Origin: Chara braunii
Taxonomy: Eukaryota > Streptophyta > Charophyceae > Charales > Characeae
Reading direction: 5' to 3'
Assembly (NCBI GenBank): GCA_003427395.1
Contig: BFEA01000081.1
Coordinates: forward strand, 723,864-785,904
Length of the DNA stretch: 62,041 bases
Numbering within the stretch: the stretch's first letter is position 1; each line of letters begins with the position of its first letter. Both the position numbers and the translations under genes were made by a program. This document shows, in pieces, positions 22,430 to 34,455 of this stretch. Under the pieces are notes generated by a model. It ran no database searches. It worked only from the letters and a program-made list of their open reading frames with translations, and was not told the origin of the DNA.

Positions 22430-24180
22430 TTTCATCTTTCCCCCCCATACCATGTTCTTCCTACCAGGATGTTAGCTGGGAGGGGGGGGGGGGGGAAGAA
22501 ATCCGGAAATTTGTCACTCGGTCGCATTGGGATTGAGTCGTCCAGCTTGGTCCCGTCGTGGAAGAGGAGTCTGTAGTCTTTGGTTATCCCCTTGTTGTCC
22601 TGCAGTCCCCCCTTGTCCACCTTTTTCCCCTTTCCATTCCACCTTTCAAGCCAACTTTTCCAGAATTCTTGTATCCTTTGTTTTATTTTGTCCACTGTGT
22701 GAACGAGTCTGATTTGTGATTTGACTTCCTCCCACCGTGTTGTTATGTTTGTATGAATCTGTTGTTGTATACTCTCCGTAAATTTTGGCCCTTCCAGACT
22801 CACGCCCTCCATTTCATAGGTGCAACAGCGTCTCCAGAGTGCCCATAGTACTGCCATGCATCCTAGTTTGAATATGTTGAGGGTGAAGTCGCCAGGCTGT
22901 TCGGAGGGCCATCTCTCAAACAGCAAGGCTTTCCAATCCCATGGCCAAGGTGTCCCTGTTCCAAGCTGATCCTTGACTCTATCCCACCATCGCCAGAGCC
23001 AAACCGCTCTGAGGCATCGTAGAAAGATGTGTTGTATTGTTTCAGTTTTTTTCCTTGATGGGAATGCACAGGAGCATAGTCTGCACCAGGGGAGGGCGAG
23101 TCCTCTCTGTTCGAGGGTTGTCTTGTCTATCAACCAGTTATTGGTTGGTTGGCACCGGTGCTCCACCTGCCATTGCGAGGCAAGATTTGCAGGTTTCCTC
23201 TTGGTAAGGTCGAACCATTTCACGTTTCTTAGTGATTCATTGTTAACGTTCAGATGTTTTATCCATCTTGTTTCCACCTGGTCCCGCAAGTTGATTTTTG
23301 GTCGGAGCAGTCTGTATGTTGCTTTAACGGTTATATTGTACAATGTTTAAGTGCTGGTTTTGCCCCTACAGATTGTGTTTGCCCAAACCCACTCAGGGGT
23401 CTAGAGGCAGTTGGAATATCGGTGTGTCTAGAGAAACGCAACCCATCCGTTTTTCACCCGCAGCACCCTAATTCTTGAGAGTAAGTCCTCCCGACGAACT
23501 GTGTCTGTTCTGGATTGGTCTTTCGGAGGAAATTGTCATTACCTATCATGAATGTATCTACCGCCAGTGGCCCCTTACGGTTACAGCACACCACGTTGCC
23601 CACCTCCCCCTGGCAGCCCCGGATTGCTAACCGGTCGGATTCTTGTATTGAGGGTCCCTTTTTAAGAATTTTCCACCGATTCAAGCGGAGTCCAACACGT
23701 TCTATTATATTTTGTAGCGCTTCCTTTGGACTGTGGCAATATCTCATTTTTTCTTTGAGCTGGGCTCAGTTGATCCAATCCATCCTGTCCAGATCCCAAA
23801 ATTTAATATCCCCTATTCTACTAACGTCAGTTTTCACCCATCCATTCCAGGGGGAGTCCATGCAATGAAGAATTGACACCAAGAGTTCATTATCCCTCTA
23901 TTCCCAAATTGTGGTTGTCGGGCTACCTTTTCCCATCTTTCTAGTTGGGGTTTGTCCGGTTGGGGAAGGTTCCTCCATATCTATAAAAGGGCTGGCCAGA
24001 AAGGGTCGTTGTGTAGGTCCTCTCTTGCCTCTTGCCTTGGTGAATCGGTCGGGGCGCTTCTTTGCTGAGACCGTCCCCTCGAGATTGGCCATTCTCTGTT
24101 TTCAACCCATGTGAGCGGGTTGATGTCGGGCCGGTGTCTCCAAGGCCAATCTAGAGATTTTCTCCAAGGTCACCTCTTTC
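22430..24180 (-). pseudogene. LINE ORF2 C-terminal fragment with zf-RVT domain
   Basis: The minus frame 23343-22432 holds the zinc-binding reverse transcriptase tail (WCRLCSCAFPSRKK, then TIQHIFLRC; C-C-H-C pattern) and the typical stretch QWQVEHRCQPTNNWL before it. Upstream frames 23747-23454 and 24092-23898 look like the preceding RT connection region, separated by stops and shifts. 5' truncation is typical of LINE insertion. No poly(A) tail is clear at the 22430 end. It is not the missing tail of the 45840-51179 LINE, which is on the other strand and whose overlap cannot be compared. Confidence 0.78.
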
Positions 24181-24233
24181 CATGGGGCGATGTATGAGTT
24201 CTAAAATAAAGTCTGAGAATTCATTGGGGGGAG

Positions 24234-24235
<2 letters not shown>

Positions 24236-24287
<52 letters not shown>
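24236..24287. repeat. (GA)n microsatellite
   Basis: About 52 bases of GA dinucleotides. Confidence 0.97.
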
Positions 24288-24291
<4 letters not shown>

Positions 24292-27288
24292 TAGGAAGTT
24301 ATGGAGGGACAGAAAAAAGGTCAGGGCAGCCGGAAGTAGTGAAGTTGAGACCTGGAAATTTCTAAACAAGTTTTGGTTCACTTCTAATCAGTGGGGTCAA
24401 CTCAACTCCCAGGATACTCTGTCTTACCTAGAAACAGATGTATACCTTCTACAGAGTTCCTGAACAAGGTAGAAGGTTGCAGCTTTAGTTACTGGCCAAT
24501 TGTCAAAGCCCTGAAGTCTGGATTCGAATGACTAGTTTGAATGCCTTTCGAAGAGGCATTATTAATTTCTAGCAAGAAACAGTCGTTCCTGCTCGTTGCC
24601 TCAAATCTTCAGGTCATATTTTATCAATTTTTATGTTCTGTTTAACCACCAGTACCTTTCAGCTATCGGTGCCAAGCCTAAAATTGACCTGCACTCCAAA
24701 AAAAATGAACCGGCACGGATGCAATTTTGGCTGGCACCACCAGGCATTTTGCACCGGTAGTTCCGAAACTGCCCCCACCCCTGTGTTTACCAGCGGGCAT
24801 TTGTTTTTCAAATCGGGAAAGGTACTAACGGGGTTTAATGATGCTCATTCATCTGCATTTACTAGTACACAAGAGAAAGGAACTCCAGGGAATGAAATAG
24901 ACGACACTTCTCACAGGGTTCTAAATACTCACCATGGAGAGACTACTCTAAAATAGCAGGAGGTCAGTCAGTGTTTGGGTTGCATAAGATTTTGAGTTGA
25001 AGAGCAGCCGTTGCCTATGGTATGTGGCCTGGCCACCACATCAGACCGGACAGGACCTGTTCAGGTCTGGATTGTGGACCCACCACATCCAATTCTGGCA
25101 ATCGCAGTTGCTGCATCAAATGGCATTATGGCAGTTGCTGCGTCAAATGGCACAACAACATGCTATGAACATAGGGGCACGCCGACTGCAACTGTAGAGG
25201 CATTGCCATTTCATCTAGTGTCCAAAAATTGGATGTCAGGGTGCCATACATGAGTGCAGTATTCACTGCGTACTACTCTTGGGGCTACTGGCTTGGGATG
25301 ATGCAGCAGCAGAGGACCTTGCATGGGAATAGGGTGTAGCAGTAGTAGGAGTAGGAGAAGTGGGAGTAGTAGGAGTAGGGAGGAAACATAGATTAACAAT
25401 TGTCACAAAACGATCAAAGGAATCTGCAAGGGAGGAGACTTTGGTTGGTTTTGATGATGGACAGTTTGTCCGCCATCGAAGTCAAACTCTCATCCCACGA
25501 GGTGACACTGTTCTTCCCTCCTCACTTCCTTGGATTGTCTCGACCTTCCTTCCTTCTGCTTCTCTATCTGCTCCAACTGCAACCGAGCTGCCTCTGCCGC
25601 CTTACCTACTTCTCCAATCTTCAGCTCAGTGATAGGCAACTTGCAATTCCCTGCACTGACTGAACTTTCTTCCCCCATTCCAAAAGACTCTTTTCACACA
25701 CGATAAACGCGAGAGTGTTCAAAGGTTGAAGGCCATTCACACGTCTACTCAGATATGGAATCTGGTGCTGATTCCCAACCCAAACAAGTTAACAGACTTG
25801 ACAGGCTCACGGGAATGACACTGACCACCAAGACTATCTAACAGGGCTGTACTTCCAATGGCAGTCTTAACTGATCTGTAACCTCCCGCTGAATCAGATG
25901 GGGTCACTTACCAATTCCCAACTCTGCGTAGGACTGTTTTTAGGCGCAGGGACTGACAACAGTGACCGACACCCAATCACACATGGACCCAACCTCGACC
26001 AGCGAATATCTTCCCACAGAAAATTATTTATTTGTTAGAAAAAATTGAAAAACACAAACTAAAAGTGGAATACTCAGATTACCGTTCACACTTAGAACCC
26101 AGATAATTAGAGTTAAACTGTGCTGTTTAGAGGTATGGGGAATACAGCAGGCTTGTGCCAAATGTCAAAAGACAGTATGAGAGGTTATGGGCTCAGCCCA
26201 ACAGCCAAAACCGTCAACGGAACTTATTACTTTAAACCACCAGTACTTGGCCCAGCGATCGGCCGGGGGAACAAAAAAAGAGTAGAAACGTTTCTAGTCA
26301 GATGAAAGCCCACAACCAAATCAGAAACACAAACTTTTCTTTTCTAATCAGGCTCACAACAGAGCCGTCGCACAACCGTCAGCATTTCACAGCAAGGGAG
26401 AGATATACTTAATTTACGCAATCATGAAAAAAAAAAAAAAAAAAAAAAAACGACCGGAGCGGATTTCAGAAACCGCAAATGAATTCTGCATCCGTTGCTC
26501 TAATCAAGACTGGAATATGCCATTCTACTAAGGACCTTACATCTGACACAGGCAGAAGTCAACATTAATGAATGCATATAGTAATTGCCAACAGACAAGA
26601 CCAACTGACAGACCAAAACAGACAGCTGAAACAGACACGGTTTACGGTAGGCACTTGCAGTACTGGCATGCAATCACATCAAGCGAGGGTAGGTCGAAGC
26701 AATTCCACTTTGAGATTAAAACAAACTTAGAGATGGGTCAGAAACAGCCAAAACGTTAACTGGCAACACATTTGATCTAGATTGCAAATATACTGACAAC
26801 TGACAGACGCTAACAGACACAGACAGGGTCTGACATCAACCAGGAAATATACAGATAGACTCACTTGAGCGCCGAAACCTGATTGAAGAAATCCGGGCGG
26901 TCAACCATTGACCGCCAATCTGCAGCAGAATATCGCAGAACCAGGCTGACGCTGACGTCAGACCTGCAGCAAAGATCCCCATAGTCTTCCAATCAAGTAA
27001 CTCGTCTAAGTAACCGCAGCAGCGGCCCAGGCGATCGAACACACCGTCAACAGGCAAGGGCTGAGGGTCACAAGGCCCTCAGGTCAACCAGTCCACTTAG
27101 GGTTGATGCAGCATTCAACTCCACTCTCACCAGCTGAAACGTCCAGTGAACGTTCCACCACTCTGNNNNNNNNNNNNNNNNNNNNNNNNNCGACATCCGT
27201 TGAAGAAAGCGGACAACAAGTCCCTACTCCAACCGCCACTCAGAAAGGACGTTGTCACTCTATTGCTCCCCAGTTGCACATGGTCGCA
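24288..27288. other. non-coding stretch, possibly internal DNA of an unidentified LTR element on the minus strand
   Basis: No recognisable protein. A minus-strand frame 25678-25490 has a short Glu/Gln-rich coiled-coil-like segment (AARLQLEQIEKQKEGRSR) but cannot be assigned. A short repeat shared with 31411-31460 lies at 26233-26282 and a weaker copy at 24640-24672. An A run of about 24 bases lies at 26427-26450. A 25-N gap lies at 27166-27190. Confidence 0.35.
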
Positions 27289-27301
27289 GCTCCGATACCA
27301 A
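27289..27301 (-). other. primer-binding-site-like motif (initiator tRNA-Met type)
   Basis: On the minus strand the sequence reads TTGGTATCGGAGC, the same 13 bases found at the primer-binding site of element 2 (53931-53943) and one mismatch from the plant consensus TGGTATCAGAGC. It follows CATAACA, a plausible LTR end, so an LTR would lie at 27303 and rightwards. Confidence 0.5.
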
Positions 27302-27302
27302 C

Positions 27303-28572
27303 TGTTATGTGCCCGATTGAACTTCAATCCACAACGAATTCACACGTTCCCATGCATGCATGCAATTGCAGAGTAGACTCATGGGCAAGAAAACGGAGAG
27401 AAGATATGCACGGCGGAAGCTCATAATACACAGAGAATTGAAAACCGAATTTCAATTCTGCAATCCCTCGTCCTCCTCCAATCAATCCAGAGTACTTGTT
27501 CCAAGAATCACAACCGCGTTTACAACAACCCCGAACAACCAGAAACAAGTGTTCAACTAAGTATGCAGGAGTCTTCTTCTTCCTCCTCACCATCTCATAT
27601 TCCTGGCTATGGCTGCCGTAGCAGCAGTGTCTCCACAGCTGTCACTACGTGGCAATCTGAACCAGCAACCCTAATAATTACAGCGCCAGCTCAGCACCCG
27701 CACAAAGTGCAGCACTGAAGTCCTGATGAAGAAGGAGACAGCAGATCCAACACTTCGAAGAAGACAAAGTTCCTTGAGAGGAGGAACAGCAGATATGGCT
27801 GCCAAGTGGAAGAATGGCAGCGCCCAAACCCAGCAACACAGTCCTGTGGAAGTTCTTGTGCAGAGCTGCGAAATAGCAGCAGTGCACGCTTCAACTTCGT
27901 TTCCCAACCCCAGCTATGGCTGGGCTTCGAGGAAGAAGATGACCTCGCCCAAGATAGGCAGCAACGCTCCAACAACGGACGGGCAGAGTTTCCCCAGCCA
28001 ACGAAAACGTGAAAAGACCCAGACCAAATTTCCTGCCAGCTACTTCTACCCTCTGTCTAGAGCTACGAAGGACTCTAAAGGCAACAACCGAATACTCATC
28101 TGCATCTAGATGGAAACAGGGAGAAAAGGGGACCTAGACCTATGACAAGGCAAAAGGAAAAGACCTAATGGCCTAAGGCTACCACACAGAGACCACTAGT
28201 GATAGAGTCAGGGATCAAGTCCCACAGGGCTCAACACTCAAAAACAAAACACAGTACAGGTCACAGGATCAAGCCCGCAAGGTTCAGAAGAACAAAACAA
28301 ACCACAAAGTGTACAGCCCCACAGGGAAACTGCGATTTATTGCACTACATATGAAATCAAAAACTCATATGGGCTATCCCTTCGCAATCCTCACAGCACA
28401 AGGCAACGCCATGTACACCACATGCTAGCCGAATCTCAGGTGGGTCATCATAGAGCGGAATTGCACAGGTTCCATGGGTTCCCCAAGTGTTTATTCCCTC
28501 TCTGTGGGCAGAAGACGACGGGGATTGCTCCAAAGATAGGGTGCTTAGCTGCTGCAGGATTTGGTCTGTAAC

Positions 28573-28573
<1 letters not shown>
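27303..28573 (-). repeat. candidate LTR of a second LTR-element family
   Basis: If the motif at 27289-27301 is a primer-binding site, the minus-strand LTR ends ...CATAACA at 27303. A matching start TGTTA occurs at 28573 (plus strand TAACA at 28569-28573), giving a 1.27-kb LTR with 5-bp inverted ends. The second LTR was not found, so the far limit is a guess. Small open frames inside show nothing recognisable. Confidence 0.25.

Positions 28574-28575
<2 letters not shown>

Positions 28576-28659
<84 letters not shown>
28576..28659. repeat. (GT)n(GA)n microsatellite
   Basis: About 44 bases of GT followed by about 40 bases of GA. Confidence 0.97.
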
Positions 28660-28663
<4 letters not shown>

Positions 28664-28846
28664 AAACTACTTCAGGCATTCTAGCGCCCTTAAAGACTTA
28701 TTAATACACTTCGGTTGAGACATAAAGACAATTATTGGACATTGTCGCCAGAGACTATCTCAAGCTATTCTTTGTGTCATCTCCCTCAAGGTTTTCTTTG
28801 TCTTCCAACTGCTCCCCCTCTTTTCTTCGTCCACCTTGGTCTCTCC

Positions 28847-29186
28847 CCACCTCCATTATCCGTAGTTTCAGCCCATGTGTGAGTCTGTTAACTCAGATTT
28901 CTTCAGTCTTCCGCTGTGCATTTTGCTTCCTCCATTTCTGTTCGGCGTTCGCATTGCTCTTCCTACATCTTTCTTATCGTATTGTGTTCTTTTGGGCCTG
29001 TGACCCACCTCCATTATCCGTAGTTTCCACCGATGTGTGAGTCTGTTAACTCAGATTTCCTGACTCTTCCGCTGTGCAATTTGCTTTACATTGCTTAATT
29101 CGATTTACATTTGCTCCATTTCTGTTCGCGTTGCTCTTCCTGCATCGTTCTTTTCGTATTGGTGTAACAGTTCTTATGGGCCTGTG
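28847..29186 (+). repeat. 158-bp tandem duplication
   Basis: A unit starting CCACCTCCATTATCCGTAG occurs at 28847 and again at 29005. The second copy has an extra insertion (about 24 bases) and both end with GGGCCTGTG. No coding function is apparent. Confidence 0.75.
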
Positions 29187-29389
29187 CATTGCCTCTCTGA
29201 GTCTCTGCTGATAGGCATGCATCACATCCTCAGGTTGGCCATCCAGAATGTATACGACTGCCATGGCTTCCGAAATATCAATCAAAGGACTTCTGTGAGT
29301 GAACTGCATAGCACATTGCTGACTGGATCTGACTGTCTTGGATTCCAGAAACATCCTGCACAGTGCAAGTGCGCCTTAATACCTTATGA

Positions 29390-29700
29390 ACACATTTCAA
29401 TTCTGGCCTATAACTCCCAGTAGCCACATAAGCAACAACCGTTCCGGTATTGTTTATCAACAGAAACAGAACCACTGGAAGGACAATGTTGTGAATGACA
29501 AGTACAGGGCTACATAAGCTCAGGGTAGTATTGCGGATAGCAACAGAACACATTTCAATTCCGGCCTATAACTCCTAGTAGCCACATAAGTTCGTAGTAT
29601 TGTTGATGGCAACAGAATTTCTAGATAGTATTGTTGATGACGACAGAAACAGAACCGCTGGAAGGACCTTCATGTTGCTCACAACAAGTACAGCGATACA
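29390..29700 (-). pseudogene. tandem decayed fragments of the carrier C-terminus
   Basis: Two segments (about 29446-29520 and 29627-29700) resemble the antisense of the KLLPAAA...C-terminal end of the carrier gene at 31690-31770 (for example CAGAACCGCTGGAAGGACCTTCATGTT-type words against GGCAGCGGCTGGGAGGAG). A flanking unit with CATTTCAATTC(T/C)GGCCTATAACTCC is also duplicated (29391 and 29549). They look like repeated partial copies of one ancestral last exon. Confidence 0.5.
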
Positions 29701-29706
29701 TAAGCT

Positions 29707-30440
29707 CTAGGTAGAATTGTGGATAGCAACAGAAACAGAACAGCTGGAAGGCCCTTCATGTTGCTCACGACAAATCAGAAGTGCAGGCCTCCAACTCACA
29801 CGCTCCTGATAATGTCCCTGATGCTGTCCATCATGCCAGAGTATGCGAGCTGCGCTGAAGTGGGGCTCATGGATACCTGCAGTTGCCATGATCCGCAGAC
29901 TTTCTATGGGATACAAGACAGACGGTGGAGTGGCAGTGCCGCAGTGATGATCAGAACAATGGGGGCAGGGCCAAGCTCTGCATCAGGACGGCCAACTCTC
30001 TTCTTGTACCAGAGCTCCGAAGAGGTGAAGACATATCCACTCAGTCACTGACTGGAAATGAGGACAAAAGAAACAGCTCTAAGGATATTGGGACCTAAGC
30101 CAGCTCCTTCCCATAATAGCCCTCTCCATATAGTTCACCCCTTCCCCATATTACCTGCAACAACCTCTTTTCCAGTTCCACCCACCCCTTCGATGCTTCC
30201 TCCACTAGCAGTCAATTCCTGCCCCTCCACCGCTTGTACTCACCCCTCCAACCCGCCCACCATTCTCACCCACTCCACCCACACTCACACCCCTGCCCCC
30301 GTTGCACCCACCTCTCCAACCCCTCCACCATCCTCACCCACTCCACCCGCACTATGGTTGCCCCACCAGCTCCCAGGCAACCGATGGGCGCTTGGGCTGC
30401 AACTCTCGGTGTATCCTGGAATGCCTCCTCCTGCAATTTC
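29707..30440 (-). pseudogene. SLC25 carrier pseudogene (C-terminal half)
   Basis: Plus-strand 29713-30050 matches the antisense of the third carrier repeat of the 31671-33749 gene (GCGCTCCAAAGAGGTGAA-type and GGACGGCCAACT blocks are shared), and 30230-30440 matches the Gly-rich linker and second-repeat region (CAACCGATGGGCGCTTGGGC against CCACGGATTGGCGCCTGAGT). The signature third-repeat motif survives as YPIESL for YPLETV. Frameshifts and small deletions throughout mean it is dead. Confidence 0.72.
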
Positions 30441-31670
30441 CACCCCCAATGGTCCCTGTCGATCAGCTCAGTCCACTACCCTATACATTTACTGCCTCCA
30501 CCACTTTCACTGGGGACAGTCAAACCATGGAGGACTTTCCTGACCCCTCTAGACATCCATCACCGCCATTCCCAACCCCTAACCCTCTCTCCCTCATCTT
30601 TCCAAATCTCTATGTATACATATTACATTGTCATTCAACCACTGATACCTAACGATGATAGGCAATTTGAAACGAAGGAAAGTGAACAAGAGAGCAACCA
30701 CCTCGAATTTCCTGTTATCTCTGCACATATCAGAGTCTCCTCCATATTAATGTCCATTCTATCGTCTACTTTCTCAACTATTTTTGAGTCTATTTTGACT
30801 ACCCTTACTCTATACACTGTATACAGGGTATCCCACATACTTACGTCCATTGAATTGTTTACTTTTTCAAAGATTTGTACTACCTTAAAAGATACAACTT
30901 CACAGTTCTCCCCCTCCTCCTCCTCCTTCACACATCGTAAATGTAAAATAGAGATAACATCCTTTTGTCTTCACGTGTTATCCGTATCTGTATGATACAC
31001 TAACCAGTCAAATCCCTATCCCTTCCCAAACCGCACTACTCCCTCCCTCTCCTCCCACTCTGCAGAACCCCAATTACTAAAGCTCTCTCCCATCTGCCCC
31101 TCCCATCCATACTCCTGCCCTCACCTCTCCCCCTCCACAACCCAACTCACAACGGCCTCTACCTTTATCCCCTCTCTGAGGCTCTCTCCCAGATGTATAG
31201 ACACAGGAGGCACACTCTAGACACACTGGCAAATGTCCTCCATCTTACATTTTTAACAATGTTTCTCTTCTCATGTGGGAAAAGTTACAATGTTTTTAAC
31301 AGTGCTAATTTGGGAAAAGTTACAATTACCACCAGAACTAGACACGATTTTAGGAAAGGTATGGACCAGTACAGGTAACAGGAGCACCCAAATTCATCAA
31401 AGTCAAAAAAATACTCTATTTTTTCCCACGGCCGATAGCTGGGCCAAGTGCTGGTGGTTTAAACATAATGCGTATGCCCAGTTGCTTAAAAACAAATTGC
31501 CAATTGGTCAAAGAAAGTAAGACATTCCCGCCTGAATCTGTCTGCAACTGAAGACCGATGCACCTGAGTGAATCTGCCTGTAACTGAAAACGGTGCACCC
31601 CGGAGGGAGAAACACTAAGAATCCCCTGCCAAACGCCAATCATATGGCATTCACCATACATTGTCAAGAC
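30441..31670. other. non-coding stretch with a diverged tandem pair
   Basis: No recognisable gene. On the minus strand 30900-30690 contains two similar units (translating to FEKVNNSMDVSMWDTLY and VEKVDDRMDINMEETLI), spaced about 100 bases. A short interspersed repeat lies at 31411-31460. Pyrimidine-rich DNA fills much of the rest. Confidence 0.45.
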
Positions 31671-33749
31671 CTAGTAGGCGTCGCAAAGATTCCGGGCACT
31701 GTCGTGAATGGCGAAAGAAATGGCAGCGGCTGGGAGGAGTTTCATGTTGTTCACGGCGAGTCCAGAGTACAGTGCACCAGCTCCCTCTCTCCTGATGATG
31801 TCCCTAAACGCGTCCATCATGCCCGAGTACGCCACCCGACCTGGAGCGGGCCCCATGGCTGCCTGCAGTTGCAGGCGGCGCTGCACAGTCTCCAAGGGGT
31901 ACAAAGCAGTCTGTGCGCACAGGGCGGCTGCGGTGGCGATCAGAACAACGGGAATGGGACCGAGTTCCACATCAGGACGGCCAACTTTCTTCTTGTACCA
32001 GCGCTCCAAAGAGGTGAACACATACCCACCGAGGAAGAGGTACGGAACGGCTCGAAGGACATGCGGCCCTATTCCTGCGTAGAAGCCCTTCGCTCCTCCC
32101 CTTTTCAAAATGGCTCTTGCAGTGTCCACCACCCCCCTTCTGTTCCCCCCAACTCCTCCGATCCCACCTCCACTTGCCCCTGCTCCTCCTACCCCTCCGC
32201 CATTCCCACTCAGTCCCCCCGCACTTCGTCGAAACGTGGCTGCTGCGGCTGCCCCCGCAGCCCCCAGGCCACGGATTGGCGCCTGAGTTGCGACTCTCAG
32301 TGTGTCGATGGGATGGGACGTCAGGATCCCGGCGGTCGATGCTACAGTTGCCATCATGTTCCGCTGCCAGTCTGGCAGAAAACCCTGTTCAGCAGTTTCT
32401 TTCATATTCCCAGTTCTTCCTTTAGGTACGATTCCCTCCTGGTGGTGGCGCTCCCGCCCAGCTTGCGATGCTCGAGTCATCGCTGGGTCAAACCGATTTG
32501 CCAGCGCCCTGTAGACGGCTGCCTCCACCGCCTTGGCTGGGAACAATCGAAGGACATTGAGTAGATTCCCTCTGTATAGACCCCTGTAACCCTCCGCGAT
32601 TTGGATGGTGTCCAACAAGGCACGAGGGTCCTGCCTCTCCAGACTGGGATCCACCATCTGCAAAATCTTCATCCTCTCCAAGGGAGCCACCAGGGTTCGA
32701 CTCACCGCACCGGCGATGGACGCAGCCAGCACATCTCTCATCGTTTGCGGCTCAACACGGAGATTGGGCCTGGCAGCACGAGTCTCCAAGGCGAGGGGCA
32801 TGTTGGCATCCAAATCCCCACCAAAGTCGATCGCTGCTCGAGCACGAGCCCGTGAACTCAACACCTCGTCAGCATCCTTGGCCCAGAGAAGGTACATCCG
32901 CAAATCCTCTAACCCAAACCCCTGGGAAGGCGCCTTGCCTACGCTGCGGCTGACCAGCCGATCGTCCTGGTACACTTTTCTCGGCGTTATGCCAAGTCTT
33001 CTAAGGGCTTCTGGAATATCCTCCTTCGACACAACGCCAATGTGTCGTCTATCCAGCTCCCTGAACGTAGCATGCAGGCGGTCCTCTATTCCCGTGGCGA
33101 ACTCCACAAACTTGTCGAATGTCACCCGATCGCCAGCCTTCTGCGCAAACATGTGCACCTCCTTGTCAGAGACGGGAAGCCTGAGCTTCTCCGCTGCTCT
33201 CCTCAGCCCCTCCTCCCCGACAACACCAGTTCGACTGCGATCCAACTGCTCAAACTCTCGCTTCAACGTGGACCTCCACCCAGACTCGTCCTTATCATGG
33301 TTCTCATCCTGACGAATTGCAACGACAGGACGACAAAGCCGCCGTATCGTACCACTGCCATTACCCTTCCCCCCGTGAGCCCTCATCATGGTGGCGATCC
33401 GCAGATGATGCGAGCAGCGACGGGACCTCAACCTACGACTGATCTCATCTGATGCCGTTCGCACACCCTCATCACCACCCCGTTGACCATCTGTTGACGA
33501 CAACAACAATGCTGACGAGCGGTCACCAGTCTCCCGCCCTCCGGCCTTCAAATCTGCCGGAATAGTCTTCATGTCCACGAAGACCACCGGACCCAACACA
33601 TCAGCTGTTTGCGAGTCCGCCATCCCCACGCCACTGGTCAGCTCAACAACGATCAACCCACTGGCCCAACCAATCTTCACGCACGACGAAGAACGCGCCC
33701 CTGCAGGAGAGCTGAGTGTGGTGCAATCCATTGCTCTCATGATTCGCAT
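31671..33749 (-). CDS. EF-hand-bearing SLC25 mitochondrial carrier family protein
   Basis: A continuous 692-codon frame from ATG 33749 to TAG at 31671 (open further up to a GTG at 33914). Three carrier repeats are visible with signature motifs PLERMK (about residue 355), PIDTLR (about 477) and PLETVQ (about 617), the last with Gln for the usual Lys/Arg. Repeat 1 also shows EGYRGLYRGNLLNVLRLFP, diagnostic of the family. Two EF-hand-like loops precede (about 168 and 233) but lack the Glu at position 12, so calcium binding is doubtful. A Gly-rich linker sits in repeat 2 and an Arg/Ser-rich N-terminus could target an organelle. The layout resembles ATP-Mg/Pi (SCaMC/APC) or plant SAMTL-type carriers; substrate is uncertain. 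Absence of introns over 2 kb is unusual and suggests a retrogene or a gene with upstream exons only. Confidence 0.85.
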   Translation of the reverse strand: MRIMRAMDCTTLSSPAGARSSSCVKIGWASGLIVVELTSGVGMADSQTADVLGPVVFVDMKTIPADLKAGGRETGDRSSALLLSSTDGQRGGDEGVRTASDEISRRLRSRRCSHHLRIATMMRAHGGKGNGSGTIRRLCRPVVAIRQDENHDKDESGWRSTLKREFEQLDRSRTGVVGEEGLRRAAEKLRLPVSDKEVHMFAQKAGDRVTFDKFVEFATGIEDRLHATFRELDRRHIGVVSKEDIPEALRRLGITPRKVYQDDRLVSRSVGKAPSQGFGLEDLRMYLLWAKDADEVLSSRARARAAIDFGGDLDANMPLALETRAARPNLRVEPQTMRDVLAASIAGAVSRTLVAPLERMKILQMVDPSLERQDPRALLDTIQIAEGYRGLYRGNLLNVLRLFPAKAVEAAVYRALANRFDPAMTRASQAGRERHHQEGIVPKGRTGNMKETAEQGFLPDWQRNMMATVASTAGILTSHPIDTLRVATQAPIRGLGAAGAAAAATFRRSAGGLSGNGGGVGGAGASGGGIGGVGGNRRGVVDTARAILKRGGAKGFYAGIGPHVLRAVPYLFLGGYVFTSLERWYKKKVGRPDVELGPIPVVLIATAAALCAQTALYPLETVQRRLQLQAAMGPAPGRVAYSGMMDAFRDIIRREGAGALYSGLAVNNMKLLPAAAISFAIHDSARNLCDAY

Positions 33750-34063
33750 CCAATAAGATAGAACCGGCCGCTGGATCCCGCAGCGTTCGAAGAGAGAGAA
33801 CCAGTCTGCGGATGTCAACTGCCCTGAACCCTTCCACTCAACCCCTCCCCCAAAGAGCTCTCCAACGTGCAACAGAACCCCGGCCGAAGAGAAACCGGTG
33901 CTTGCCTCTTCCACAACGTAGCAAACGACTGCTCCCTGGCAGGCAGCCAGCTTATCTTACAGAAAGACCCGTTCTTGTAATCATCCAAGCAACAACTGCA
34001 CCTGAATCAGAACAGTAGAAACACAGAATTCCTTATACGGACCAGAGAGAACACAGAATCCCT

Positions 34064-34070
34064 TATATAA
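34064..34070 (-). promoter_or_regulatory. candidate TATA box of the carrier gene
   Basis: The palindrome CCTTATATAAGG lies about 315 bases upstream of the ATG at 33749 and 150 bases upstream of the alternative GTG. A neighbouring direct repeat, ACACAGAAT(T/C)CCTTATA, occurs at 34021 and 34051. No other promoter element is evident. Confidence 0.35.
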
Positions 34071-34380
34071 GGAGCAGAGACCGCGTTCTTAAAACATCCA
34101 AGGAACAGCTATACCTGAACCCGCCCATAAGACAAAGTTCTTTATAGGGAGAAACGCAATCAACAGAAAAAAACAAAAAGCATCCCCAGTGTCCACGTTG
34201 TCCCACGGCGGCATCCACAGTTTTCACTACGAGGTCGACATTTATGTTGTTCGTCCGGCGCGACCTCAAATTTTGTAGTCAAGATCACACAAGAGCACAC
34301 GGATGTAGGTGTTCAATTCAGCTCAGGCTTGATAACGTGGAGAAACGCCAAGTGGTCGATGCGGAAAGTACCAGAGTTTC

Positions 34381-34424
34381 GTCCTTCGGGACATCCGTTA
34401 AATTTGCAACGATACAGAGAATGG

Positions 34425-34455
<31 letters not shown>

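Noticed and set aside
25360-25690. Frames of 60-90 residues on both strands near a GTAGGAGTAG-rich tract
   Set aside because: Short, no homology recognised; the minus-strand Glu/Gln-rich piece is mentioned but not called a gene.
30058-30995. Pro/Thr/Ser-rich plus-strand frames of 161-253 residues
   Set aside because: They run antisense through the carrier pseudogene linker and into unique DNA; no family match.
32605-33312. 235-residue plus-strand frame opposite the carrier gene
   Set aside because: It is the antisense shadow of the EF-hand/carrier coding sequence.
31671-33914. Carrier start at the GTG 33914
   Set aside because: GTG is an unlikely start in a eukaryotic nuclear gene; the first in-frame ATG is 33749. 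An upstream exon remains possible.
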